NCBI GenBank assembly: GCA_002914845.1
Contig: JXTC01000021.1
Span: forward strand, 173,395-237,394
Length of the DNA: 64,000 bases
Reading direction: 5' to 3'
Origin: Trema orientale
Lineage: Eukaryota > Streptophyta > Magnoliopsida > Rosales > Cannabaceae
The translations under genes were made by a program, and so were the position numbers. The notes beneath the pieces are model-generated. The model had not been told where the DNA came from. It saw nothing but the letters and a program-made list of their open reading frames with translations, and did not search any database. The stretch's first letter is position 1, and every line of letters starts with the position of its first letter. Shown here piece by piece: positions 1 to 12,757 of the stretch.

Positions 1-362
1 GAAGAAGACTGACGAAACCAGTAGGAGTGTCAAAGATCCAAACGACAACAAAGGAAAAAAAATTTTAAAGAAGAGGAAGTAAACTGATGTATGTCAACTT
101 TGCAGTTAGGAATGTTCATGCATGTACCGACCGTACAATGTATCCAAATTCAATTATCATATGATCAACCATGATTTAGTACTTAGTAGTACTATTGTCA
201 TAGAGGATTAGGATTGTGTAATGAGAGATTAAGGAACATTGTGAAATTGTGTGGAATCTTCATTTTGTTGCTTAGAAGATCATCTTTAACAAGTTATAAT
301 ATAGAGAATTAGATGGAAATCTAATATACAAAGAAAAATGAACAAGCCAATATACAAAATGA

Positions 363-364
<2 letters not shown>

Positions 365-405
<41 letters not shown>
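365..405. repeat. (CT)n microsatellite
   Basis: About 20 uninterrupted CT dinucleotides. It makes an artefactual Arg-Glu run in the reverse-strand open frame. Confidence 0.95.
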
Positions 406-407
<2 letters not shown>

Positions 408-3400
408 GTCCACTCCTATCTGAAAATCTGAGGCTAAGCTTAAGCACTTGATAGTCAACATGGTTTTTTTAAGGTGCATTATTAGATGTATTATTTCTTC
501 TTTTCTTAGACAATTCAACTTTTGTTTATGTTCCATTCATAGGTTCTTGTCAGCAGACTAAACTACTAGACAAATACAATACATAACATTTCGGTGGAGC
601 ATCCAAGTACCTATTGATGGAGGAAGTTTCATCAAGACACAATTCTAGCACTATATCAGAAAGTGGAAAATATTGTTGATTAAGCTTGGAGAAGAAAATA
701 TTGTTGATTAAAGGTCAAAGATGTGAGATTTGTGACACTTCTCTTTGTTCATATAAACAAAAATGGATTTAATTAGCTTTTAGTGGGTGGAGATCAACTT
801 TTTTTCTGTTCTTTTTTCCTTTTCTTTTTACCTCTTTTCCTCATAAGCCTACTTTTGGGTCTTAATTGGAGAATGTCCTTCTAGGACTCTTCAAGAATGC
901 ATTATTTAAAGCCTTATGATTAATCATAGGCATATTCTTTGTACTCTAATGGAGCATTTTAATGGTCCTTAACTAGATAATGCAGCATCTCCATTGCATT
1001 CCAGCTAGTGGGAAAGAACTTTTAACTTGGAAGAGAATCATCTTTTTTCAAGCACACCATGGGGATTTCTCCAACTAAAGGTGCAACACATATCAGAACA
1101 ATACTAAAGATCATTACAAACTTGAATTAGTCACTAATCTCTTTAATAAAGATCTATAAAGAAACCTTCTTAGTGAAGAGATATATGCCTTTATCTTTTG
1201 ATTATGATCAGCTAGAATATGATTGCTGTTATGTATCATATATGTTGTTATTTTGACAACTTTCTTAAATCATAATGGGGTCAATGTGGATTGATCAGCT
1301 CGAGAAAAATTCAAAACATTTGCAAATGCCCTTCTAATGATGATGTAACAGATTAAAAAAAAATCAATTTTAAAACAAAACAAAAGAGGGATCAACCAGA
1401 GATGATGACAAAGCAAAAGGAACTTTAGTCTTTGCTGACTAAACCTCACTTTAATGCAAGATTAAGTTTTGGGGCTTTTAGCAAAGTGGCTGATTTTGAG
1501 ACCCTTTAAAATAGATCTCCATTTTTCAAACTTTGCAGCAAATTGGCCGAATTGAGTTGATATACACAAAAAAGATGACTTAATATAAAAATCGGATCTA
1601 CTATCAACGTAAAAATTGACTTACTCAGTGTGAAAACTAATATACTTTAATATATACACTCAGTTTATAAAAAAATGATATACTTAGAAAATAAATTTGA
1701 CCCATTATATAAGTTGAGTATGAAAATTGATTTACGCATCCATTTAACTAAAATGAACCGTAAAAGATGAACATTTAATATAATTACTCAAACGGCCACA
1801 AAAGTTAAGCAAGAAAATTCACCTACATATAAATATTATCTAATAATTGTATGATCCAAAATTATAGCATCTTATTTGTTTGCTCAACAATTGAAAACCC
1901 ATCTTGAGCTTCATGTTTTGTCAATAAAAAATTATATTAGCAATAATTTCTGATTAAGTTTGTCCTTAGGTAGCTATACATTGCATTCCACATAAACAAA
2001 CACTAAAGGTTACTTTTTTGCTCGATTAAGAGATAAATCTCGTATTCCTATTTCCCAACACTCTTTGGAAGAATTTCGCTTCGAATTGGCCTTAAAACAC
2101 TTTTCCAAGATCATCAAAAAATACTTTCCATCTGTTCTTAATTTGATGTTTAGTGGCAAAATTCATGCATGATAAAAGAGATTACCACTTTTTCCTTAAA
2201 GGCTTTTCATGATTTATGATTGTACTAGCATTTTTTACATGCCATGCTTACTTGGAAATGGATATAATGGATAAAGCTAAGTGACACTTCAACCTAAAAT
2301 TATTGGTTAAGCATGTAAAATATTAATATAACACCTCTAGCTCACACAAAAATTTGAAATTGACAACGATTATTGGTGGTGGTCACCTTGTTTCAGAAAT
2401 GATTTTTGATTGAATACATCAAATTTGAGGCTGCCTCAGTATTCGGAGACACATTGTGGACACAATGTTTTTTTTTTTTTAATAATGAGAAAAACCCTTC
2501 ATAATACGTAATATTTCCCATGTTGTTGGTACTAAATTTTACACGTTAATTATTCATTTCCTTTCTTTATGTAAATATGGTATGGGTCTAAAAAGCGGCC
2601 TGACCCCATTATTTCTTTCTTTTCTTTTTTTACCGCCCTAGATTGAGATATGTCAAGTAAGGGTTTGTTTGTCTATATTGAGAAATGGGCCCTTTTGCAT
2701 GAGGAGTGGGCCCATGCAATTGACTTATTACCAAACAGTGTTCCCATAAGTAGTTTTCTTCATGGGACGTAACAGATTAAAGGGTGATTTGTCTACATTA
2801 CTGCAGAGTAGACGTATTTGGAGTATTCAAAGGTTTCCAAGTAGCCTCCAATCTCCATATATGTTTCTTGGAAACGTTTCAATGATTTTGGAACTAAATT
2901 CTGGATTTTATCAAAGGATACGAGAGAGTTTTCATTCTTGACTCTTTGCTAAAAGACAGACCCCCACTAGCTATCATAAAATGTCCCATAGAAAATAAAA
3001 GAAAAAAACAATTAGAGAATATGAGGGATTTTAGCAAAATGATCGAATTTTCAGCTTTGTTAAAAAGTGTCTGTTTTTCAATATTCTTTGATATACCGAC
3101 CAATCAATATGAAATAATACACTTATGTCATGTTTACCATTCCATAAGGGCTCATGAAATCAACAGAAATCGGAGAAGTGTTTCTCTTGTCCAGTCCATC
3201 TCGTTAGATGCTTACTTGTTCATTTGAGGCACAAATTTTTAGGAATCATTCACATAGTAGGGGTCTTATATGAAAATGACCGAATTTTGGACCAAGTATA
3301 AGTAAATATCTGTCTTTCAAATATTATAGCAAAATAACTCGTATATCAATATATATGTCAGGTACAAAATATAATGTACCTAGTATAAAAATTAAGATAC

Positions 3401-3408
3401 TCAGTACT

Positions 3409-3460
3409 TTTACTAAAGTTGTTATATAAGTAGATTTACTAAAGTTGTTATATAAGTAGA
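3409..3460. repeat. 26-bp tandem repeat, two units
   Basis: Two consecutive identical 26-bp units beginning 'tttactaaagttgtt', followed by a partial third. Intergenic. Confidence 0.85.
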
Positions 3461-4613
3461 TTTACTAAATGCAAAAATATATGTACCTTGTCATTTAACT
3501 ATAAAAACAAAAAATGGACATTTATTAAAATGAAGTGTAAAAAAAAGACTCCTTCCTCCACAAACTCTTTCCCTGTAAGATTTTTTCATTGCGGATTAGT
3601 ACACATGTGCTAAGTATATAAACTGGATCCAATACATACCAGTGGAAAAAACTGATATGTTTGGTTATTTGCTTGTAAAAAGAGAGAGAGAAAAAAAAAA
3701 AAGAAAACATTTACTAAAATGATGTATAAAGAATGGACATCGAGTATAATTACTCGGAATGGAATCCATGAAAGGCTCAAATAGATATGCACGTATGTCC
3801 TTAACCCTAGTTCAAGCCCATATATTTTTTGTCTTTATCTTTCATGTTACATAATAGGAGATTGCAGATATCAGCTTCATTCTATGGTGAGTGATGAGGG
3901 TCAAGAGTCAAGAGCTTATATTCAAGGTTGGACATAGCAACGAACCACTAGGTCCATCACCAACCAGACTAGGCCCATTGCATGAGCTCACTGGACCACA
4001 CCTAATCAACCAGCCCATGCAACAAGGCAGGCCAAGGTCCAAACTCCGAAAGTATGGCTCAACATCATAAATATTTTCAGCAAGTCAGTTCGATTCAATC
4101 ATAGGTGGGTATGCACATGATTACAGCAAATGCTAAATAGAATATAATGGTCTTGATATGCTAAAGTAATGCTATGCTTTACTCGAGATCGAATCTTACT
4201 TTTGTCACGACTTTAATGCGAACAGCGAATACATAAAAGTACCATACAGCAGAAAAAGCATCAAAGCATTGGGACAACCGTTAAGGATAGTCAAAGAAAA
4301 GCAAAAGCTGCAACAATGCAATAAATATCAATTGGTCAAGATACGGCTGTGTTATACAAATCTCAATTCTATAATATGGTTTTTCACAAACAAAGTCACT
4401 CCTAGAAGGACACAAAAGCTGTTAAAACAAAACCATTCTCCTTTATAATATATAGCTATTAATGGTGTTCTTCCATGGAGTTGACATCAGAGGAGAGAAA
4501 GGAGATAGATACCATTTTCTTTTAGTGTCAAGGATCCGCAATGAGACATTGATTTCGAAGGAGCATTTTCCTCATACCATATTAAACGACATCAAAACTT
4601 ACATTGTCGTTTA

Positions 4614-7600
4614 TCACACTGAGGGGAAGAACTTGTTGAGATTGAACGGCAATGAGTAGAATTCCTCACTTCTTGTATCTGTCTTGAAAGACCGGAACCT
4701 GTCCCACCAATGCATGCCTCTATCCTTCCTTGTTGCACTATCTTTCTTATGCAATGTGATGTCTAGGAAAACCGCGAACACGCCGGCAACAAAGGGTTCG
4801 GACGAGCAGGGGACATTGATCATGTCGTTGAACTGCGAAATGATGGGAAATAGAGTGTAAGATAGAGAGAACATTTTCAACACGAAACGTGGGGCTGAAA
4901 CGACTTAGGGTGGTCATCATAAAAAGTGGATAAAGGAAATGGTTGATACCCATCTTGCTCCAGTGTGGACTGGACCATAACCATTAACGACAGTGTATTC
5001 GTTGAAGTATTGTGGGATTGACAAGCCCATCAAGATTGAGAAGCCAAGAATAAACTTGGTCCTGAAACTGTTTAGATTGCAAAACTGCAGCAAGCTTAGA
5101 CCTGCTGAACCTGCTCATTCATTGTCATGGATAAACTACATTATTTAACAATCGTTTTAAGATAAATAGTGGAACCTCCTTAATCATTTTGTAACACATA
5201 CCAACATAGGCAAAGAAAAGGCAGTACAGAGCTGCAATAATAGGAGCCGGAATCGAGGCAAAGACGGCTCCAAATTTTCCTGCAAGACCAAAACGCTTAA
5301 CACACTTGTTTTAGGAAGGGAACATCAGATTTGCTGAACTAATTGCTTACCAAGTATAGAAAAGAAGATCATGAATCCAGCTGAAATCTGAACGACTCTA
5401 CGGCTACCAACACGAGTCAATGCCAACAAACCAGCATTTTCACTGCAAGAAAATCAAAGAATGGTTCTCATGCAAGCAGGGGAAATATAGTTCATAAAAT
5501 GAAGCCATTTGTTTAGGTATAAGTAGATGAGCATACACGGATACTGATGCTCCATTTCCAGTCCCAAAAATACCAGAGAACAGGATGCCGACACCCTAAA
5601 ATCAGAGAAGACATATTAACCATACATCGAAGAAAAGAGACCAAGAAAAAAAATAAATAAATGTTTACAACGAAAATGAATCAACCATGAAACTGTTGCC
5701 ACAACAAAATGAATCAGCCATGAAACTGCTTCTACAATTTTACGAGTTAAGAGTATATAATGTAAGCAATTGGGATCGTGTTTACCTGCCAACCAACACC
5801 ACGGCTAAGGATAGAAGGTGGCAGCGGAGTTGCGCTTGCATACCTTGACACGGCAATGAAGACACCGGTGGACTGTTCAACAGAATAAAAATCAGCAAGT
5901 TAGATCAGCTCATTCTATTCATTTAGAGCAGAAAGCATTGTTATCTGAACTGAGCATGGGAAAAAATTAGCGCGTCATTGCATGCACAGCTATTTGGAAA
6001 CATAAACAGGATTGGCTGTTTCAAGAGGCTATACAAACACAACAAGTATACCTCTACTAGAGCGACAAACGAAGCAGCCATCATAGCAAAAGCTTCTCCA
6101 GCATCAAAAGTGGGGGCTCCCCACTGAAAAGGATATGGAACTCTTATCCTGTGAACAGTTGTAAATAATCAACCACACTCTCTTTTCACTTTGTATTTAA
6201 ATTTTCATATCCTCGTACAAACTTTGGGTGAATTATCTTAATTCTTAGTTATGAGAGTTATCCACATTGCTCTTTTAGCATTTTAAGACGAATAAACTTT
6301 TAGCATCGTACTTCTAAAGCAATGTGATTATAAAGAGCATCATAACAATGTAAATTCAGCTAAAGGAAACAGCAAAAGAGTAATACCATGGGGCAGCACC
6401 TATAATGCCAGCACGGTCAGTTCGACAGCTAATTTGAGTTTTAGGTCCTGTGTTCTTATATGCCCCACCAACAGTGAGTAAATGAGCATAAATCCACACA
6501 ATCGCCACAGAAAATATAACAGCAAACCGATCAAACACGTGCCTCTCCCCACGAATCATATGCGGTATGTACTGTTAGAATTAAAATAGTCAAAACTAAT
6601 GACAGAGACCAACCATTGATGTTGTTTGAAGAAACAAAAGTTACAAAACCTGTAAACTGAAAAAGGACTAATGAATTGTATCAGTGAAAATTACTTGAGA
6701 AAATATCACCAGCAGGATGAGTTGAGGCAGCCCAATCTCCACACATTTTGCGAGCTAGACATCCAGAAATTGAGTCAATTGCATAAAGTAACAGCAGATA
6801 AAGTAAGTAGAGTAAGGAGAATTTTTTTTCCTTTTATTTGTGGAAAGGGTATAAAAATTTCTACCACAGGGAAACCAAACTCATATAGCCCAAAGCCTGA
6901 TAGAGCTACCAAAGGAACAGCAGACAACGGACTCAGGAACCTGGACAAGTAAAACAATAATAAATGAACAAATCAGAGAAACAGAACCAGCGTGATAATT
7001 GATCACTTAGGTTGTGTTTGGTATAGGATTCAAATCTTATTCTATAAATTCAGAAACAGCTTTCATGTAGAAAGTTAGAAAGATAAAATTGAAAGTTGTT
7101 TCTGGATTTATAGAATAAGATTCAAATCCTATACCAAACGCACCCTTAGTAATCTGCAAATTCACAGTTGCTATTGAGAAGTTGGACTTTAAATATTTCC
7201 AGAGCCAAGTCCAAATTTTCTTCAATTACATGAGCCAGGTTCACAATTGAACCAAACCATAGAAGAAGAAGGAAAAAAAAAAGTAAAAATTAAAAAAAAA
7301 AAAAAAAAACAATCGAAGCACCAGAGAACAACAAAGAGAAGTTGAGATTCAGATAACATTGAAGACCAGTAGCAGACCTCGCTACATTACGCCAAAGGCC
7401 ACTGAAACCAACAACGATTTGGAGAGTTGAAGCAACAATGAGGGCACCCTGAGTTCCACGCATTATCCTCTCAAATTTCTGCATGCATAATAGAACACAT
7501 GAATCACGATTATGTTGTTAAAAAGACACTAGAAAAGGGAAAATAACTGGAAGCGGTTCCAGTGGAAAAACCTCCTGGGGATTCAAGATGTCACTGTATC

Positions 7601-8473
7601 GACCAGCCAAGATAATCGAAATGGTGGTTGGCACATAGCTATATGAAGCTCCAACAACAGCAGGTAAACGAGTTCCAAACAACGTTTGAAACAACGTGTT
7701 TAAACCAGCAACAAACAGTATCGTATTGATCATCTTTGCTTTCTCTTCCTAAAAGGTTCATTATGAATTGATTAGATAGTAAAGAGTCACATAGTTTGAG
7801 AAAAGATCCACACATAGGAGACAAGAAGCCATATAGAATTGTTCATTAGCTACTACACTTGTCATAACTTACATTTCCTCCTCCCATTTGGGGCACCAGA
7901 GAGGCAGGAATGAGAACCGTTGTGCCAAGCATTACTAGGTAATGTTGGAAACCAAGTAGGATAGCTTCAGCTGCATTCAGAAACAATTGCACAATAAACC
8001 GTGAGCTTAAGTCACAGAGAGACAATTGCCCCTTATTCAGGTAAGTAACTATATAGGAAGTAGAAAGCGTTAAACTTGTCAAAATCAACATTCGCTAGTG
8101 GGATTCACATAGATGATCAAAAGATTTAAGGCATAACGTTAATAAAGAAGAAAGGTCCAAAAGAATACATGGTGAAATGGGTTATACATATCAGATAGAT
8201 GATCAAAAGATTTAAGGCATAACGTTAATAAAGAAGAAAGGTCCAAAAGAATACATGGTGAAATGGGTTATACATATCAAAGGACTAATTTTTGCATTGT
8301 TCATATAACCAGAGAGACCCAAGAATGAGATTCAAAATAAAAAGAAGTAAGCACTTACGCCAAGGAGGAGGACTAGTAATGCAGTAAGAGATACTTGGTA
8401 ACTGATCTTTGGCTGGATGAGGCTGAAGCTCCTCCTGTTTTGGCGGTGGCGCAGCACCTCCACCTCCTGCCAT
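4614..8473 (-). CDS. NAT6: Nucleobase-ascorbate transporter, NAT6-like
   Basis: Polytopic membrane transporter of the NAT/NCS2 (nucleobase-cation-symport 2) family, expected in the plasma membrane. Family members move uracil/xanthine-type bases or ascorbate; the substrate here is not readable. Exons (high to low): 8359-8473, 7873-7970, 7572-7748, 7378-7478, 6865-6940, 6695-6754, 6387-6571, 6052-6148, 5786-5872, 5537-5595, 5351-5442, 5202-5279, 4950-5110, 4614-4832. All borders are GT-AG with matching phases and give 534 aa, close to the roughly 530 aa of Arabidopsis NAT6. The Gln-His of the first membrane segment is at 47-48 (LGFQHYLVMLG) and the NAT signature ENAGLLALTR at 353-362. The start MAGGGGAAPPPKQ and end NLNKFFPSV are typical of the family. 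Intron 1 carries an 86-bp duplication and intron 4 a Tourist-like MITE. No coding lesion was seen, so it is probably functional. The 5' UTR structure was not resolved. Confidence 0.95.
7010..7145. mobile_element. Tourist-like foldback MITE, copy A
   Basis: 136-bp element made almost wholly of one inverted repeat. The left end GGTTGTGTTTGGTATAGG mirrors the right end, whose complement reads GGGTGCGTTTGGTATAGG. It is flanked by TTA at 7007-7009 and 7146-7148, the 3-bp target duplication expected of PIF/Harbinger (Tourist) MITEs. It lies in intron 4 of the NAT gene. Related copies lie at 36201-36330 and about 55509-55650. Confidence 0.85.
8109..8280. repeat. 86-bp tandem duplication in NAT intron 1
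   Basis: Two essentially identical 86-bp units ('atagatgatcaaaagattta...'), 8109-8194 and 8195-8280, head to tail in intron 1 of the NAT gene. Near-perfect identity suggests a recent event or an assembly duplication. Confidence 0.9.
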
Positions 8474-11400
8474 GCTTGGTTGGTTCTTTTTTCTCTTCTT
8501 GCTTCTCCTCTCTTTAAGTTAGTCTATGACACCCAAAACGTTTATTAATTCTAACACAGTACTATACTTGAATTTCTAACAATACCCAAGTTCCAAAAAT
8601 TTTACAAAACAATCAAAAGAGGGGGAAAAAAAATATAAAAAAGAACTTTACTAAAACCGAGACGTTTAAGTCCCCAACGAACCACTCTACCACTATCACC
8701 ACCCTCAAAACCAGCTATACTAAAACTCACTCAAATATGCGCATACCAAGATTGATAGACAAAGTTAAAAACGAGAAAAACCAAAGAAATAGCAAAGATC
8801 ACCAAGATAAACTCACTATAAACAAGAAAATAGCAAGGCCAGAGGAGAAAACAAGCTCTGCAGTAAAAATATCAGCAACCCTTTATCAAAAAGTTTCTCA
8901 GGCTTGAAGAAAGAAGGAAAAACTCAGAGTTAATGCAACGTAATGTATATGTAACATTGTAATGCTTTTACAACGCAATATCAACTTAGAGGCAAAGAAA
9001 CATAAAAGTGAGTGTGAAGATGTGGGAAAAAGCAAAAGGGGTAGAGACTAGAGAGCCTCTTCCCTACAAAAGCTAGAGCATACCTCTTGGCGACCCAAAG
9101 AATCTCCTTATTTCAAATATTTTATACTTATATTAATGTGGGTCTTCCCTCTTTTCTTCGGTCACGTAAAGATAAAGCTTGTATAAAAGGACCCTCCACC
9201 GCCAACTTTACCATTCTGAATATAACTCCGACTAACTTTTGCAATTAGAAAGAAAAAAACATATTATTTAAACTTCAAAAACCAAAAACCAAAAAAAAGT
9301 AAAAGAAGTCTCCTTTCCATACTCACTTTAGAATTGAAAAAACTCGAGAGACCCCATTAAGGTAAGCTCATTTCTTTACTTGTTATGGACCTTGTTTTCA
9401 CTCTCTCGTTTTCAAAAACGGAAATTTGCTTCGAAAAATAAGATGGGTTTTGATTGCTGATTAGTCCTTTTCTTTCTCAAGTATTGTCAAACGTACACAC
9501 AATCCCCTTCGTTCTGTCTCTGCATCTTTTTTGCTTCAGCGCTTTGTATAATAAGACACTTGGATTCTGAGCTGTCTATGCAGACCAGTGACACGTCCTA
9601 GAGTTGGACAAACTAGAGACTCGGAGAGAATCTTCCTTTAGCACGGACAAAATTTTATCAACCGGTAAGGTAAATTAGGCCCAAAAAATTACTATACGTT
9701 TGAAATGTAGTCAAAAGTAACCACGTACAGTCAAGTGTAACGTTAACTTTATTGAATTGTAAATGAAAATATGTATTGAAAGTTTTACGTTGAATTCAAG
9801 TAATCTTCCATTTTACTTCTTTTCTTTTTTACCAAAGATGGTACTGACCAAGTAAAATTTCATTATGAACTCCAAAAAGGGTTTATATAGTGTGAAGCAG
9901 AATTAGAAACAACTTCATATAGGGTTTATATGGTATGGAGCAGAATTACATGTTTCTATTTACGTGTGGAGATTTGGTGTTGGTTTATACCAAGTTATAA
10001 ATGTTATTATTTTTTTTTTTTAAGGTAAAGTTACCATTTTGATCCGAGTAATATTAAGCTTAGTGTTAAGTACACACTAATGTCCACTCATTAAAAAGTA
10101 GTACATACTAATATAGCTGTAGGGTCCACAAATAAATTTAAAGTCGTAAGACTTAATTTTAATCTTTTTATTCGTCAAAAAAAAAAAAAAAAGAATGCTT
10201 ACGGCTGAGAACCATGTTACTTTCAATCTTTGATCATAGTAGTCTGGGGACAGCGGTGGTAATTTTCAATGACTGGTGACCCTTAAAGAATAGGATGCCA
10301 AATAAAATGCTCTACTTTTTGAAACAAAATGAATGCAGTTAATGTGTTCTTGTTCCTGGAATTTCCCCCTTTTTTTGTAAATTGTTATCGGAACAATTAC
10401 TAGGATATGTCCAGATTCCAAGCCAATTTTTAAGTTAAGATAATGCTCAATTAACATATTTATTTATTTATTTTCTCCTCCTTTTGGCCAGAAGAATAGA
10501 GACAGGTCTAGATTGAGATGTCCATATTCCAAAATCTAATACAGTTTCTGATGTGAAACTCGACGTTATTTTCATTTGGGAAAAAGAAAGAACTTGTCTT
10601 GATCTTGTTGGATTTGTTTTGTGTCATTTCATTAGGAAGACTAATAAACTACTTCTTTTTCATTTGGTTTCCGGGATCTGGCCTTGTCTTCCAAGGAAAA
10701 CATCGAAATTTTTTAATTCCCTGTCCCCACAACAACTTCCCCATTTTTCTTTTAGTAACCCCAAAGGCCTAACATAATGAATAAAATGTAAATGAAAATC
10801 GATCAACTTTAAAAAAAGGAAAAGAAAAATCCCACTATGTGAAGTAAAAGTAGACCAATCAGGTACCTTGGTGCTTATGGAGGTATGGCCATATGCTGAG
10901 CTTAATGTTGTCATGATTATACCGCGTCGGTCACATTAAGTTGATCTAAAGAATGATTTGACTATAATCTCGTGTGCATAATAATAGATATATCATTCAT
11001 TTATCCAAAAAAATAAAAGAAAAAGAGAAAAAAAAAAGGTACGCTTAAGGACGAATATGGCATCCAATTCATTCATTTTGTCGGCTAATAATACAATCCG
11101 CTCTCATCGACCGTTTTTAAGTGTCATGTGCGTGTCTTGAATGTTGGTAGAGTTCGCTTTAAGCACACTGATTTTGGCTCATGAGTCATGACTAAACACC
11201 CTTTCAAAATTCAAAGATCCCAACACTCAATAATACCTCACAAAATCATGAGGATTTGATTAGTCCTAAGTAATCCATTTGTAATAGATTGTTTTGAGAC
11301 TTCCAACTATGACATCTCCTGTTGTGAGATGAAACTTATGGCTGGTTCAGCAACCACTTGGGATTGTTTTACTTTGCTAGATTGTTTCACCAGATATATA

Positions 11401-12757
11401 TAGCTCTAGTAATTAAGCTGATAAAAATGGTTACTTAAACCTTTTACCTAAAATAATGCCTTGGTGCATTCTCATGCCACTATTACACAAAGCACAGATT
11501 TGGATAATAGGATTCTCATACGTATACATTGACGACCCTTTTAGTTTTTATTCATACAGCACCAAGTTGGCACGTTTTCATGAGCCTTAATAGATCAACT
11601 TCTCGTACAATACTCTAATGAAGATCCCCATAAATATGATTGTATTGGAAGTCGTTCTTCTTAGCTTAGACTAAGAAATGGAACCTCCTTAAAAGCAGAG
11701 AAATCATACTTTAAATTAACCAAAGCTATCAGATCCCACAGCCATGTTGACGCCTTTGAAAAATAGTGCTTAGTCCGTCTTTTATGGAAACTTAATGACA
11801 TATTTGCTTACAAGATTTATTTAGATAATTCATAAAATTTCTCATAGTACCATTAGGAAATGCTTGGCTTTACCGTCAAACAAAATGATGTAGAGCCTAC
11901 CTCTCCTTTATCAGCATGTAGTGTTAATAATACGAAGACAACGAATCAAAGAGACGAATGTAAAAACACACGGGCTACGGAGCTAGTTGTGTTAATAATA
12001 GCCCACAAAAGCTGCAAAAACTCCCCATCAACAAAATATGTTTTTTCACACTTATTTATTCCATTTTTTTCCTTAGTTCCATTTTTTCCCTTAGAAACTA
12101 GAGTCAAATCATACAAAACTAATACCAGGTGTAGGGATCAATGAGAGCTCCCATAAATCATTTACCATCCCTACTCCTGAGAACGATCAATAGCTTCAAA
12201 GAAAAAACAAGAATCCCAAGATCTCTCCCTTCCCCAAAATTTTTCCTCAGGTACTAGACTCTACTATATGAAGCTCTCATTTCTCAACATTTTTATTACT
12301 TCTGGAAAAACAAGCTCACATTCATCAAACAATAGAACCTCAATCTAATCACGCCCTTAAAATTTGTGTGAGGCAAGACAAGCTTAGTTTCAAAGAAACT
12401 AGTCAAATTACTAATTAGATTATGCATTATTAACTACTATTTCCAATTTGTTTCACACAGATAGGATCATTTTAACTTAAAATCAGTCTATCTGTCAAAG
12501 AAGACAAACGGCCTCATCAAACAAACAGCAGTTGCAGCATACAACAACAAAGAGCACAATGTTGCCAAGAGGAAAGAATGGCTATGGATTGAAGAAGCAT
12601 GTAACTACTAAATTCCTTCAGTAACTTACGCAATTAAATGTCCACGGAGATAAGCATCTTTCTCTTGGACAGGGTTGGTTTCTGGCAACATACCCATCAT
12701 GATTTATCTCTCAAGGCAAATTTCCCTTGGCGGGCATCGGGTGAAAGTATGAAACTC
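8474..12757. other. Intergenic between NAT and LSM12-like genes
   Basis: Holds the 5' flank of the NAT gene (8474 to about 9400, pyrimidine-rich on the transcribed strand) and the 3' flank of the LSM12-like gene. Between about 9400 and 12700 I see only AT-rich sequence with short homopolymer tracts (for example 10006-10022 and 10178-10192). No recognisable protein or element was found. Confidence 0.55.

Larger units (their letters stand above)
1..4613. other. Intergenic, no gene seen
   Basis: No coding region is supported here. It is AT-rich and holds a CT microsatellite at 365-405, a 26-bp direct repeat at 3409-3460, and blocks near 1480-1740, 3020-3120 and 3270-3540 that look like diverged copies of one another: each has a phrase like 'tagcaaaatg.ccgaatt' followed by a run of 'gtatac'-like steps. 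The short open frames in this stretch have no recognisable protein content. Confidence 0.6.
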
